Notes under the pieces: model-generated
What the model was told of the DNA's origin: nothing
The model's input: only the letters and a program-made list of their open reading frames with translations
The model's database searches: none
Shown: positions 1 to 6,717 of the stretch, one piece after another
Position numbering within the stretch: position 1 is the stretch's first letter
Layout of the letters: each line of letters starts with the position of its first letter
Assembly (NCBI GenBank): GCA_002407845.1
Contig: DHPK01000016.1
Location: 48,692 to 58,566 of the forward strand
Direction: 5' to 3'
Source: Leptolinea sp. UBA5366
Lineage (GTDB): Bacteria > Chloroflexota > Anaerolineae > Anaerolineales > Anaerolineaceae
DNA: 9,875 nucleotides
Position numbers and translations under genes: made by a program

Positions 1-38
1 TGGTCGTGCTCGTCCTCATCAGAATTATTGCTTTTTGA
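1..38 (+). CDS. 3' end of an upstream gene (partial), hydrophobic C-terminus
   Basis: Reading from base 3, the frame gives VVLVLIRIIAF and then a TGA stop at 36-38. The intrinsic terminator 20 bp further on is what one expects just after a gene. The tail is very hydrophobic with one arginine, as in the last membrane segment of a transporter permease, and the neighbouring gene is a transporter binding protein. Twelve codons are too few to name a family, and the other two plus-strand frames are also open across this short stretch. The call rests on the stop-terminator spacing and the membrane-like composition. Confidence 0.4.
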   Translation, partial: VVLVLIRIIAF

Positions 39-56
39 TAAAATATTGCGTCATTT

Positions 57-86
57 AGAGCCTCCGCGTTGGAGGCTTTTTTGTTT
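57..86 (+). terminator. Intrinsic terminator of the upstream gene
   Basis: The stem AGCCTCC (59-65) pairs perfectly with GGAGGCT (71-77) around the 5-nt loop GCGTT, and a T-rich run (77-86, six T, one G, then more T) follows. It lies 20 bp after the partial upstream reading frame and before the promoter of the binding-protein gene, so it should isolate that gene from upstream transcription. Confidence 0.9.
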
Positions 87-109
87 TAAATAATCGAATT
101 TGGCTCGAT

Positions 110-139
110 TTGCTCTTTCCGCGCCGATGCAGTTAAAAT
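110..139 (+). promoter_or_regulatory. Candidate promoter of the binding-protein gene
   Basis: TTGCTC (110-115) and TAAAAT (134-139) are separated by 18 bp and resemble vegetative sigma -35 and -10 boxes. The expected start point, 6-7 bp after the -10, falls on or next to the A of the ATG at 146. That would make the mRNA leaderless, which agrees with the lack of a convincing Shine-Dalgarno sequence (only GAG at 141-143, too close to the start). Confidence 0.5.
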
Positions 140-145
140 AGAGAC

Positions 146-1846
146 ATGAAAAAAATCAGATGGCAGTTGGTAATCATTTTCCTAACGGGTTTAGTGGTCG
201 GAATTTTATTGCTGAGCGATACGTCTACCGGACCAATTCAGATGTTCGAATCTCAGCCAATGCTTGGCGGGATTTACAAAGAGGGACTTGTTGGAAACAT
301 TCAACGCTTGAACCCGCTGCTTTCCTATTACAACAACGCCGATCAAGACGTTTGCCGGCTCATTTACAGCGGATTGATTAAATTTGACAATCGCGGTCTG
401 CCGATATCTGACCTTGCAATCGGATGGGCGATCTCCATGGATGGCACTTCTTATAATTTTGCGATCGATCCTTCTGCGAAATGGCATGACGGACAGCCTG
501 TCACGGCCGATGATGTCGTTTTCACCTATCAAATGCTCAAACAGGGGAGCGGTTATCTTCCTGAAGACCTGATTGAATTTTGGAATTCAATTGAAATTCG
601 ATCTATTGACGCTAACACGGTGCAATTCGTGCTTGAATCCGCTTATGCGCCATTTCTCGATTACCTATCAGTCGGGATTTTACCGAAACATATCTGGGGG
701 AATATGACTTTCTCTCAAATGGTTGAGTCTAAAGTGAATATCAATCCGATCGGCAGCGGTCCGTTTTATCTGGATGAATTAATTCTAAACGGCAGCAACA
801 TCAGCGGATTGATCTTGAGAAACAATCCGAATTATTATGAGGCTGAACCGTATCTTGAAGCCATCGAAATCTATTATTATGCAGACAGCGTGCTGGCATT
901 CCAGGCATATCAGCAGGGATTGGTGGATGGAATCAGTTACTTGACCACAGACGTTCTCGAATCAGCGCTCGTCGAACCTGATCTCTCCCTTTACACCTCA
1001 AGACTTCCGGTTGCATCAATGGTGATGCTGAACCTTGACAACAACAATGTCGACTTTTTCCAGAATGTCAACGTTCGGAAAGCTTTGATGATGGGGATCA
1101 ATCGTTCAAGGATCGTGAATAACGTGCTCCAAGGCCAGGCAATCCTAGCAAATGGACCAATTCTTTCAGGGAACTGGGCTTACTACGAGAACATCAGCAA
1201 GTTTGAATATGATTCATTTAAAGCAATTGAACAGCTGAAGAATGAAGGCTATGTATTAGCCAATGAACAAGATCAGGTTCGCTCAAAAGATGGCAAAACG
1301 ATCAATTTCACGATGCTTTATCCGGATGACGACCAACACCGCCAGATTGCAGAAGCCATCCAGCGCGATTGGGCAGCGATAAACGTCCTCGTGAATCTGG
1401 AAGCTCTGCCCTATGACGAATTAATCAACGGACGATTGAATGATCGAAATTATGAAGCTGCTTTAATTGATTTGAATCTTTCAAATGTGCCTGACCCGGA
1501 TCCCTATCCCTTCTGGGATCAGACTCAGGTTTCTACCGGTCAGAACTATTCACAGTGGAACAACCGCGTTGTAAGCCAATACCTCGAAACGGCGCGCGTT
1601 GAGACCGACCAGACAGAACGCGAACGGCTCTACCGCAATTTTCAGGTCGTTTTCGCAGACGAATTACCTGCTCTGCCGTTATTCAATCCGGTCTACAATT
1701 TTGCCGTCAGCGTCCGCGTGAAAGGGATCAGTATCGGTCCAATCTATAAATCCTCTGACCGGTTTCAGAATATCGATTCCTGGTACATCGTTTCCCGGGC
1801 AACACTGGCTGAAGAGTTTACCAATCAGGAAACTGTCAATCAATAA
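146..1846 (+). CDS. Peptide/nickel-type ABC transporter substrate-binding protein (SBP family 5)
   Basis: This is an extracytoplasmic binding protein of the OppA/DppA/NikA family, which captures a solute, usually a peptide, and delivers it to an ABC permease. Residues 7-23 form one hydrophobic segment after MKKIR. There is no lipobox cysteine, so the protein is probably held by an uncleaved anchor or is secreted, unlike the lipoprotein form usual in Gram-positives. Family marks are the N-terminal block around GLVGNIQRLNPLL (47-59), WHDGQPVTADDVVFTY (113-128), NPIGSGPFYL (200-209) and VRKALMMGINR (310-320). At 566 aa the length fits the family. No permease or ATPase gene follows; the next gene is DUF554, so transporter partners lie upstream or elsewhere. 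The ligand cannot be deduced from the sequence. The start at 146 gives the complete anchor and sits just behind a candidate promoter. Confidence 0.9.
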   Translation: MKKIRWQLVIIFLTGLVVGILLLSDTSTGPIQMFESQPMLGGIYKEGLVGNIQRLNPLLSYYNNADQDVCRLIYSGLIKFDNRGLPISDLAIGWAISMDGTSYNFAIDPSAKWHDGQPVTADDVVFTYQMLKQGSGYLPEDLIEFWNSIEIRSIDANTVQFVLESAYAPFLDYLSVGILPKHIWGNMTFSQMVESKVNINPIGSGPFYLDELILNGSNISGLILRNNPNYYEAEPYLEAIEIYYYADSVLAFQAYQQGLVDGISYLTTDVLESALVEPDLSLYTSRLPVASMVMLNLDNNNVDFFQNVNVRKALMMGINRSRIVNNVLQGQAILANGPILSGNWAYYENISKFEYDSFKAIEQLKNEGYVLANEQDQVRSKDGKTINFTMLYPDDDQHRQIAEAIQRDWAAINVLVNLEALPYDELINGRLNDRNYEAALIDLNLSNVPDPDPYPFWDQTQVSTGQNYSQWNNRVVSQYLETARVETDQTERERLYRNFQVVFADELPALPLFNPVYNFAVSVRVKGISIGPIYKSSDRFQNIDSWYIVSRATLAEEFTNQETVNQ

Positions 1847-1928
1847 CATTACTACTGACATTAAGCAGGGCTGAATCAAGGCTATCTCCAACTCTGCCTG
1901 TTATTTTATTGCAAAGGAACATCTTTTT

Positions 1929-2651
1929 ATGACTGGAACAATCGTAAATATCATTGCAATCTTACTTGGAACATTTTTAGGGCTGGTGCTGGGAAAGCGG
2001 ATCAGTGAGCAAATTCGCAGCACGATTATTACAGCAATTGGTATTTTCACTTTGTTTCTGGGCGTACAGATGTTTTTAGGCGTCAATAACAGTATCGCAA
2101 CCTTGCTGGGTCTGGTTCTCGGAACGCTCATCGGAGAGCTGCTTAAGATCGAAGAAGCTCTTGAAAGGCTTGGGAGCTGGCTGCAATCGCTTGCTACAAA
2201 AACCCTTGGAGACGGGGTCTCGAACGATAAACAGAAATTTATTCAGGCATTTTTGACCGCAACGATGTTGTTTATTGTCGGACCTGCCAGTATTTTAGGC
2301 TCAATTCAAGACGGGTTGAGCGGAGATTCTGAAATGCTGATCATTAAATCAATTTTGGACGGCGTCAGCTCGATTGTTTTTGCGTCGACGCTCGGGATCG
2401 GCATTGCTTTCTCTATCGTTCCGCTTTTTCTTTATCAGGGAACGATCACCTTGCTCGCAGAGCAGGCGCAGGCGATCATGAACGATGCCATGATTGCGGA
2501 CATGACTGCAGCGGGCGGTGTTTTGCTCGGTGCAATCGCAATTTCAAGTTTATTGAACATCAAGAAAATACGCGTTTCCAGTATGATTCCTGCGCTGTTT
2601 GTAACGCCATTTTTGGTCTGGCTGATGCAGATTTTAAATATCAGTTTTTGA
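1929..2651 (+). CDS. DUF554 family integral membrane protein (YdfK-like)
   Basis: This is a polytopic membrane protein with about seven hydrophobic segments (roughly 3-22, 33-51, 55-70, 106-127, 143-167, 194-209 and 216-238). The family is recognised from GTLIGELLKIE (65-75), the central LFIVGPASILGSIQDGL (114-130), KSILDGVSSIVFASTLGIG (140-158) and LYQGTITLLA (168-177). DUF554 proteins are widespread in bacteria and some are described as possible transporters, but no substrate is firmly known. The length of 240 aa is normal. AAAGGA (1913-1918) lies 10 bp before the ATG. The 82-bp gap after the binding-protein gene holds only a weak hairpin, so the two genes may be co-transcribed. The last 18 bp overlap the end of the convergent acetyltransferase gene. 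Confidence 0.88.
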   Translation: MTGTIVNIIAILLGTFLGLVLGKRISEQIRSTIITAIGIFTLFLGVQMFLGVNNSIATLLGLVLGTLIGELLKIEEALERLGSWLQSLATKTLGDGVSNDKQKFIQAFLTATMLFIVGPASILGSIQDGLSGDSEMLIIKSILDGVSSIVFASTLGIGIAFSIVPLFLYQGTITLLAEQAQAIMNDAMIADMTAAGGVLLGAIAISSLLNIKKIRVSSMIPALFVTPFLVWLMQILNISF

Positions 2652-3506
2652 TCTGGCGGTGTAGCCGTAAACTGGAAAAGACTGATTCGTTATTATAAAC
2701 CCCAGCTTTTCATAGAATTGAATTGCCGAAGTGTTCCCTGAATACGTGTTGAGCGTATATTCGGATCCGTTCAAATTCTTTCCGATCTGTTCAAGTTCAT
2801 TCATTAAGATTGAACCGATCCCCTGCTGCTGAAACTCAGGCGCAATTGCCAGCCGGGCGACATGAATTGAATCATCTTCATATTGAGCCAAAATGTAACC
2901 AACTGCCCGCTGATTGACCATTGCTGCCAACTTGATCGATGACGATTCAACTGCCCGGTAAAGATTGGTTTTATTCAGCCGCCAGGCAGGCGGAAATCCG
3001 GGTTCAACCAACCGAACCAGAGATTCGATCTGCCCTTCCTTGAGGGGTTGAATATCAAGCTTCCGAGATTTATCCATGCCGTGGTGTGTGGTTCCGAGGA
3101 TGCTTCCTTGAGAACACATATAGATGATTTTCCCGCGGTTATTGAAAAGCGTTCGTTCGAGACAGGCGCGGAAACCCTGTCCAGTCGGAACTGAAAGCAC
3201 TTGTGATCCCTGTAAGTCCGGATCAGTTTTTATTTCCGACCAGAAGATTTCCCAAACTTTTTGAATATCCTGATGTGCGTCGTAGCAAGAGAAGTATTGC
3301 AGCCACCGATAGTGCTCAATCGAAGCGGATACACCCAGCGCAGCGATAATGCGATCGTTATGCAGTAAAAAATAATTCAGACCGTCCGCAAGGATATCCT
3401 CTGGTTCGAGCCAATCCAGATGGCGCTGAGTGAAAATTGCACTGCGATTTAAAGATTGAAGTTGGTGTTTTTCATGAAGCGTGATGCGGCGAACCAGCAA
3501 GCCCAT
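2634..3506 (-). CDS. GNAT family N-acetyltransferase (possible tandem GNAT fold)
   Basis: The protein is predicted to transfer an acetyl group from acetyl-CoA to an amine; its substrate is unknown. The C-terminal half (about 150-285) is a clear GNAT domain. Motif A is VARLAIAPEFQQQGIGSILM (216-235) with the CoA-binding Q-x-x-G-x-G loop at 226-231, and motif B includes NTSAIQFYEKLGF (258-270). The N-terminal half (1-135) has a GNAT-like pattern (LLHNDRIIAALGVSAS) without a pyrophosphate-binding loop, so it may be a degenerate second copy. At 290 aa it is about twice the size of a single-domain enzyme. Its ATG abuts the parB stop (TAAATG) with little Shine-Dalgarno match, so translation is probably coupled to parB. 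It is the last gene of the zinc-ribbon/parA/parB operon. A link to segregation is inferred only from this position. Confidence 0.85.
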   Translation of the reverse strand: MGLLVRRITLHEKHQLQSLNRSAIFTQRHLDWLEPEDILADGLNYFLLHNDRIIAALGVSASIEHYRWLQYFSCYDAHQDIQKVWEIFWSEIKTDPDLQGSQVLSVPTGQGFRACLERTLFNNRGKIIYMCSQGSILGTTHHGMDKSRKLDIQPLKEGQIESLVRLVEPGFPPAWRLNKTNLYRAVESSSIKLAAMVNQRAVGYILAQYEDDSIHVARLAIAPEFQQQGIGSILMNELEQIGKNLNGSEYTLNTYSGNTSAIQFYEKLGFIITNQSFPVYGYTARSKTDI

Positions 3507-4370
3507 TTATTCATGTCCGATAAATCGGTCGATCAAGTCATCCAATTCTTCGTTGGAGTAATAATGGATATTGATCGTGCCGCCAGTTTTTCCCGGATGA
3601 AGCGTCACGCGCGTGCCAATCGACTGCATTAACTGTTCTTCGAGTGATTTTAATTCAGGAGATAATTCAGCTTTGGTCTTGGTTTTACTGGCTTTTTCAC
3701 CATTCAACCGGCGTACGAGTTCCTCAGTTTGACGCACATTTAAATCCTGAAGCATGATCGTTTGAAGCGCAGACAGCTGCAGCATTTCTGAGTTCAACGC
3801 TAGCAGGGACCGGGCATGGCCTTCGCTGATCGAGCGGTTTGATAAGGCATTGCGAACCGCTTCCGGCAACCGTAGCAGCCGCATTGTGTTGGTGATCGAA
3901 ACTCGGTTTTTACCAACCCTTTTCGCAATTTCTTCATGGGTCAGGCTGAAATTGTCTTCGAGGCTTTTATATGCTTCAGCGGCTTCCAATGGAGACAAAT
4001 TTTCACGCTGGATGTTCTCAATCAGCGCCAGCTCAAGCAATTCCTGCTCAGTTGCAGTGCGAATGACCACGGGAACTTCTGTCAGCCCGGCAGCTTTTGC
4101 GGCGCGCAGCCGTCTTTCTCCTGCGATCAAGGTGAAAGATTCGTCACCGTCGTCTATCACGATCAAAGGTTGAATCACGCCATGTTCACGAATTGAGTTA
4201 GTCAAATCCTCAAGTTCATCGACACTGAATTCGGCTCTCGGCTGGCGGGGATTCGGGTGGATTGCATTGACAGAAATCATCGCAGGTGCCGATTTGTTTT
4301 CATCAGCGCCTGTATCAGGGAGCAATGCACCTAAACCGCGTCCTAAACCAACCTTTTTCTGAGCACACAT
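3507..4370 (-). CDS. parB: Chromosome partitioning protein ParB (Spo0J family)
   Basis: ParB is a CTP-dependent DNA clamp that loads at parS sites, spreads and recruits SMC, and works with ParA to segregate the chromosome. All expected parts are visible. The N-terminal ParA-contact motif is GLGRGLGALL (8-17). The CTP-binding/ParB-N core carries GERRLRAAKAAGL (84-96) with the GERR motif, and then ENIQREN (118-124). The helix-turn-helix lies around 142-166 (LTHEEIAKRVGKNRVSITNTM), and the C-terminal dimerisation domain at about 238-287. At 287 aa it has the usual chromosomal length. The gene begins 6 bp after the parA stop, and its Shine-Dalgarno sequence GAGAGG lies in the last parA codons (around 4380-4386), so the pair should be translated together. 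I could not find a parS site in the window. Confidence 0.97.
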   Translation of the reverse strand: MCAQKKVGLGRGLGALLPDTGADENKSAPAMISVNAIHPNPRQPRAEFSVDELEDLTNSIREHGVIQPLIVIDDGDESFTLIAGERRLRAAKAAGLTEVPVVIRTATEQELLELALIENIQRENLSPLEAAEAYKSLEDNFSLTHEEIAKRVGKNRVSITNTMRLLRLPEAVRNALSNRSISEGHARSLLALNSEMLQLSALQTIMLQDLNVRQTEELVRRLNGEKASKTKTKAELSPELKSLEEQLMQSIGTRVTLHPGKTGGTINIHYYSNEELDDLIDRFIGHE

Positions 4371-4376
4371 AATTAT

Positions 4377-5150
4377 TTACCTCTCTTTGTTGTCCTGAGT
4401 CAGGACTTCCTCTGCCAGCGCTTCATACGCTTTGCTGGCAGTGCTGTCTTTCGAATAATAATTGATTGGCTGACCGTATGAAGGCGCTTCAGCGAGCCTG
4501 ACGCTGCGCGGGATGATGCTTTCGAATACATTGTTTGGATAGTATTTTCGCACTTCGTTCACAACATCAACCGCAAGCCGTGTTCTGCCGTCAAACATCG
4601 TCAGCAGTACGCCGCGCACTTTCCCCGTGCCTTGAAAAGATTTGCGGATAGCCGAAATCGTGCTTGTCAGCTGTCCTAGCCCTTCCAGTGCAAGATATTC
4701 GCATTGTACCGGAATGATGACTCCATCTTTTGCGGCAACCAGCGCATTAATCGTCAGCAAACTTAAGGATGGCGGGCAGTCAATCAAAATGTAATCATAA
4801 TGATCCTGAACCGGTTCGATCACATTTTTCAAAGCGCTTTCCCGGTCTTCGATATCAATCAGCTCAACCTCCGCACCTGACAACGCAGGTGAGGCGGGCA
4901 GGATGGATAAGTTGAAATCAGGAAGCAGAACTATTTGCGGTGCCAGCGGGACGCTGCCGATCAGCACTTCATAAGTTCCCTTATGTTTAGCGTTTTTTTC
5001 GATGCCGAGAGAAGAAGTGGCGTTTGCCTGAGGATCTGTATCGATGATCAGGACTTTCTGCCCTTTTGCAGCCAGTGCGGAGCCTAAATTAATTGCAGTC
5101 GTTGTCTTCCCAACGCCGCCTTTTTGATTGATCAGTGCATATATTTTCAC
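4377..5150 (-). CDS. parA: Chromosome partitioning ATPase ParA (Soj/MinD superfamily)
   Basis: ParA is a deviant Walker ATPase that forms ATP dimers on the nucleoid and moves ParB-parS complexes. The deviant Walker A box KGGVGKTT occupies residues 10-17 with both lysines (K10, K15). The A' box is VLIIDTDPQAN (33-43) and the Walker B box ILIDCPPSL (121-129). The Soj-type block SVRLAEAPSYGQPI (216-229) places it with chromosomal rather than plasmid ParA, as does the lack of an N-terminal DNA-binding extension. At 257 aa it has the standard length. The start is GTG (5148-5150) with a modest GGA (5158-5160) 7 bp upstream; the ATG overlapping it is out of frame. The gene lies 37 bp after the zinc-ribbon gene and 6 bp before parB, so it is internal to an operon. 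No separate promoter is evident in the 37 bp. Confidence 0.97.
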   Translation of the reverse strand: MKIYALINQKGGVGKTTTAINLGSALAAKGQKVLIIDTDPQANATSSLGIEKNAKHKGTYEVLIGSVPLAPQIVLLPDFNLSILPASPALSGAEVELIDIEDRESALKNVIEPVQDHYDYILIDCPPSLSLLTINALVAAKDGVIIPVQCEYLALEGLGQLTSTISAIRKSFQGTGKVRGVLLTMFDGRTRLAVDVVNEVRKYYPNNVFESIIPRSVRLAEAPSYGQPINYYSKDSTASKAYEALAEEVLTQDNKER

Positions 5151-5187
5151 ATTAATTTCCGTAGTTTATCGAGCATCCCGAATCAGT

Positions 5188-5643
5188 TCAGTTAGATTTA
5201 TATGCCTTCTGCTGAGGATTTCCGCAATAAGGGCACAAGTTCCATGGCAACTCAAGAACTTTTCCGCATGAGATGCACAATTTATTTAATCTGGTATGGC
5301 AGGCAGGACACAATATCCAATCAGGTTCGACATTTCTGCCGCAGCCGGGGCATTTGGGCTGCTTTTCAAGCTCCTGAAGCAGGGACTCTTCTTCAAGGGC
5401 TGACTGATACTTTTCTTCAATCGTTTTTGTAGGGCGAATGATCCAATAAAGGATCACGCCAAATATTGGCAGGATGATGACCAAAACAGCAGCGAGAATG
5501 ATCATAAAAGGATCACGGGATCGCTGCCGAATGTCACGCAATACCCAAAAAAGAATACTGAGCCAGAGTGCCACCAAAAATGCGACAGCAAACGCGATCA
5601 GTATCTGGACAATGTTTGAAATGATCTGCGGATCAAATTTCAT
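5188..5643 (-). CDS. Membrane-anchored double zinc-ribbon protein of unknown role
   Basis: Two membrane segments (about residues 10-36 and 46-69) form a hairpin, followed by a charged helical linker (73-95, EEKYQSALEEESLLQELEK). Two zinc ribbons come next, with cysteine pairs at 98/101, 112/115, 123/126 and 137/140 (CPGC, CPAC, CISC, CPYC), as in double zinc-ribbon domains. The second membrane segment with its IIRPTKTIEE end resembles the short PLDc_N-type membrane hairpin. I take ATG at 5643 as the start because GAGGG (5650-5654) sits 6 bp before it; the in-frame TTG two codons upstream has no such site. The product is 151 aa. It is the first gene of the operon with parA, parB and a GNAT gene. 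No enzymatic motif is seen. A role as membrane adaptor is possible but is only inferred from topology and neighbours. Confidence 0.85.
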   Translation of the reverse strand: MKFDPQIISNIVQILIAFAVAFLVALWLSILFWVLRDIRQRSRDPFMIILAAVLVIILPIFGVILYWIIRPTKTIEEKYQSALEEESLLQELEKQPKCPGCGRNVEPDWILCPACHTRLNKLCISCGKVLELPWNLCPYCGNPQQKAYKSN

Positions 5644-5649
5644 GTGCAA

Positions 5650-5654
5650 CCCTC
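5650..5654 (-). promoter_or_regulatory. Ribosome binding site that sets the zinc-ribbon start
   Basis: On the minus strand GAGGG is followed by six bases (TTGCAC) and then ATG at 5643. This favours the ATG over the longer reading from TTG at 5649, which would leave no spacing. Confidence 0.75.
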
Positions 5655-5657
5655 AAG

Positions 5658-5672
5658 TCAGAAATTATAGCA
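5658..5672 (-). promoter_or_regulatory. Extended -10 promoter of the zinc-ribbon/parA/parB/GNAT operon
   Basis: The minus strand carries TGCTATAAT, a perfect extended -10 (TATAAT at 5664-5669, TG at 5671-5672). The -35 region about 16 bp upstream is only TTTTTA, which an extended -10 can tolerate. The expected start is A at 5658, giving a leader of about 15 nt that just contains the GAGGG ribosome site. A second weaker minus-strand candidate uses TTGACC (5764-5769) and AATAGT (5741-5746) with 17 bp between. Confidence 0.65.
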
Positions 5673-5713
5673 TAAACGCTCCTGATAAAAAGCCTGCCTA
5701 TCAGAATCGTTGC

Positions 5714-5729
5714 TTGATATAGGGATCAA
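5714..5729. promoter_or_regulatory. Dyad TTGAT-N6-ATCAA, possible operator
   Basis: Perfect 5-bp arms flank a 6-bp spacer. The geometry matches the second dyad at 5754-5769, and the two centres are 40 bp apart. The site lies upstream of the extended -10 promoter of the minus-strand operon. It resembles an FNR box, but the spacer is 6 rather than 4, so I do not assign a regulator. Confidence 0.35.
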
Positions 5730-5751
5730 TTAGCAGAAATACTATTTAAAA

Positions 5752-5771
5752 ACTTGACTGAAAGGTCAAGT
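5752..5771. promoter_or_regulatory. Dyad ACTTGAC-N6-GTCAAGT, possible operator
   Basis: Perfect 7-bp arms (5752-5758 and 5765-5771) surround TGAAAG. The core TTGAC-N6-GTCAA has the same layout as the neighbouring dyad at 5714-5729. One arm supplies TTGACC on the minus strand, a possible -35 box of a second promoter toward the zinc-ribbon operon, so a bound protein could block polymerase there. Confidence 0.4.
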
Positions 5772-5959
5772 AAGAAATTCTTAAAGAAAGAGAACCAGCG
5801 CAAAAAAGATTACCTTTGATTGGCTATTTCCTCAAGTGAAAGTCTCAGTCGTAAAACTAAGAAAACAGCTAAAAACGATCCTCAAAATAAAGATATAAAA
5901 TCTAATTTATTTATCATAGTAAAATTACGCAATAAATAAGAATTTATTCTAAGAAAAAT

Positions 5960-6661
5960 ATGAACGATCAACCTTTTCAATACCAAAATCGAATCCAGGA
6001 TCTCGAGCAGAGCGAACGGCCGCGTGAACGGCTGTTGCACGTTGGACCGGATGCGCTGGCAAATTACGAACTTTTAGCGATTCTGCTGCGAGTTGGGCTG
6101 AAAGGCGTGAGTGCGATCGACCTGGCTAAACACCTTTTAGCAAAGTTCGGCGGTCTTAATGGGCTGCGCAGAGTTTCCTTTGATCAGCTGAAACAAACAA
6201 AAGGGGTCGGGGCTGCCAAAGCTGCCCAAATCTTAGCAGCAATAGAACTCGGACGGCGCTTTAGTTTACTGCAGGATGATCAGGAGCGAATTCTCATCAA
6301 ATCATCAGAGGATGTTTATGAATTCGTCCGTTATGAAATGGCTGCTTTCGATCACGAGGAGCTTTGGGTCGTCAACCTCGATATGCGCCATCGCGTGCTG
6401 GCAATCGACAAACTATACAAAGGCTCGCTAAACAGTTCGCCGGTGCGGGTTGCGGAGGTTTTTCAAAAACCGATCAGCCGCAACACGGCAGCGATCATCT
6501 TGGTTCACAATCACCCGAGCGGCGATCCCAAACCCAGCACAGCCGACATTGCTGTAACACGCAGCGTCCTTGATGCTGGGAAACTGCTTGAAATCCCAAT
6601 GCTGGATCATTTGATCATCGGGCACAATGGGTATGAATCAATCGTTGGACTGCTCACATAA
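5960..6661 (+). CDS. radC: RadC family JAB/MPN-domain protein
   Basis: RadC proteins combine a helix-hairpin-helix region with a JAB1/MPN metalloprotease-like domain. Their old link to DNA repair in E. coli is disputed and the true function is unclear. The N-terminus shows the family opening ERPRERLLHVGPDAL (19-33) and NYELLAILLRVG (35-46), so the start is well placed. A helix-hairpin-helix segment lies about 70-92 (LKQTKGVGAAKAAQI). The JAMM metal site is present: E166 in AEVFQKP, HNHPSGD (183-189) and D196, so a zinc-dependent activity is structurally possible. At 233 aa it is full length. No Shine-Dalgarno precedes the ATG; an AT-only inverted repeat ends about 12 bp before it. It is transcribed away from the zinc-ribbon operon and is followed closely by a tRNA with its own promoter. 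Confidence 0.95.
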   Translation: MNDQPFQYQNRIQDLEQSERPRERLLHVGPDALANYELLAILLRVGLKGVSAIDLAKHLLAKFGGLNGLRRVSFDQLKQTKGVGAAKAAQILAAIELGRRFSLLQDDQERILIKSSEDVYEFVRYEMAAFDHEELWVVNLDMRHRVLAIDKLYKGSLNSSPVRVAEVFQKPISRNTAAIILVHNHPSGDPKPSTADIAVTRSVLDAGKLLEIPMLDHLIIGHNGYESIVGLLT

Positions 6662-6674
6662 ATCATAATAATGT

Positions 6675-6703
6675 TTGACAAATCCAGAAGGCTATAGTAT
6701 TAT
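6675..6703 (+). promoter_or_regulatory. Near-consensus vegetative promoter of the tRNA gene
   Basis: TTGACA (6675-6680) matches the -35 consensus exactly. TATTAT (6698-6703) is one base off the -10 consensus, and the spacer is the ideal 17 bp. Transcription should start near 6710, leaving a 5' leader of about 8 nt before the mature tRNA. Confidence 0.9.
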
Positions 6704-6717
6704 TTTGGTCGCTAAAC

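Larger units (their letters stand above)
5644..5959. other. Divergent AT-rich intergenic region with clustered repeats
   Basis: These 316 bp separate the minus-strand zinc-ribbon operon from plus-strand radC. I find no credible gene in it. It holds the operon promoter, an inverted repeat CTGATA/TATCAG (5682-5687 and 5699-5704), two TTGAY-N6-RTCAA dyads, a near-identical 14-bp direct repeat (TCAAGTCAGAAATT at 5653-5666, TCAAGTAAGAAATT at 5766-5779), and an AATAAAT/ATTTATT inverted repeat just before radC (5931-5937 and 5942-5948). The stretch from about 5780 to 5930 shows no further structure that I can interpret. Confidence 0.6.

Noticed and set aside
206..532. 108-aa minus-strand open frame opposite the binding-protein gene
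   Set aside because: It lies wholly antisense to a gene with clear family motifs, and its translation shows no recognisable domain.
1865..1897. Terminator after the binding-protein gene
   Set aside because: GCAGGG/CTCTGC can pair with one G-T, but the loop is 21 nt and the following TTATTTTATT is interrupted. Too weak to call.
5714..5729. FNR box
   Set aside because: The arms TTGAT/ATCAA match the FNR consensus, but the spacer is 6 bp instead of 4, so the assignment is not supported.
3507..5960. parS site near parAB
   Set aside because: I looked for the TGTTTCACGTGAAACA-like palindrome in and around the operon and found no close match. The dyads at 5714-5771 do not resemble it.
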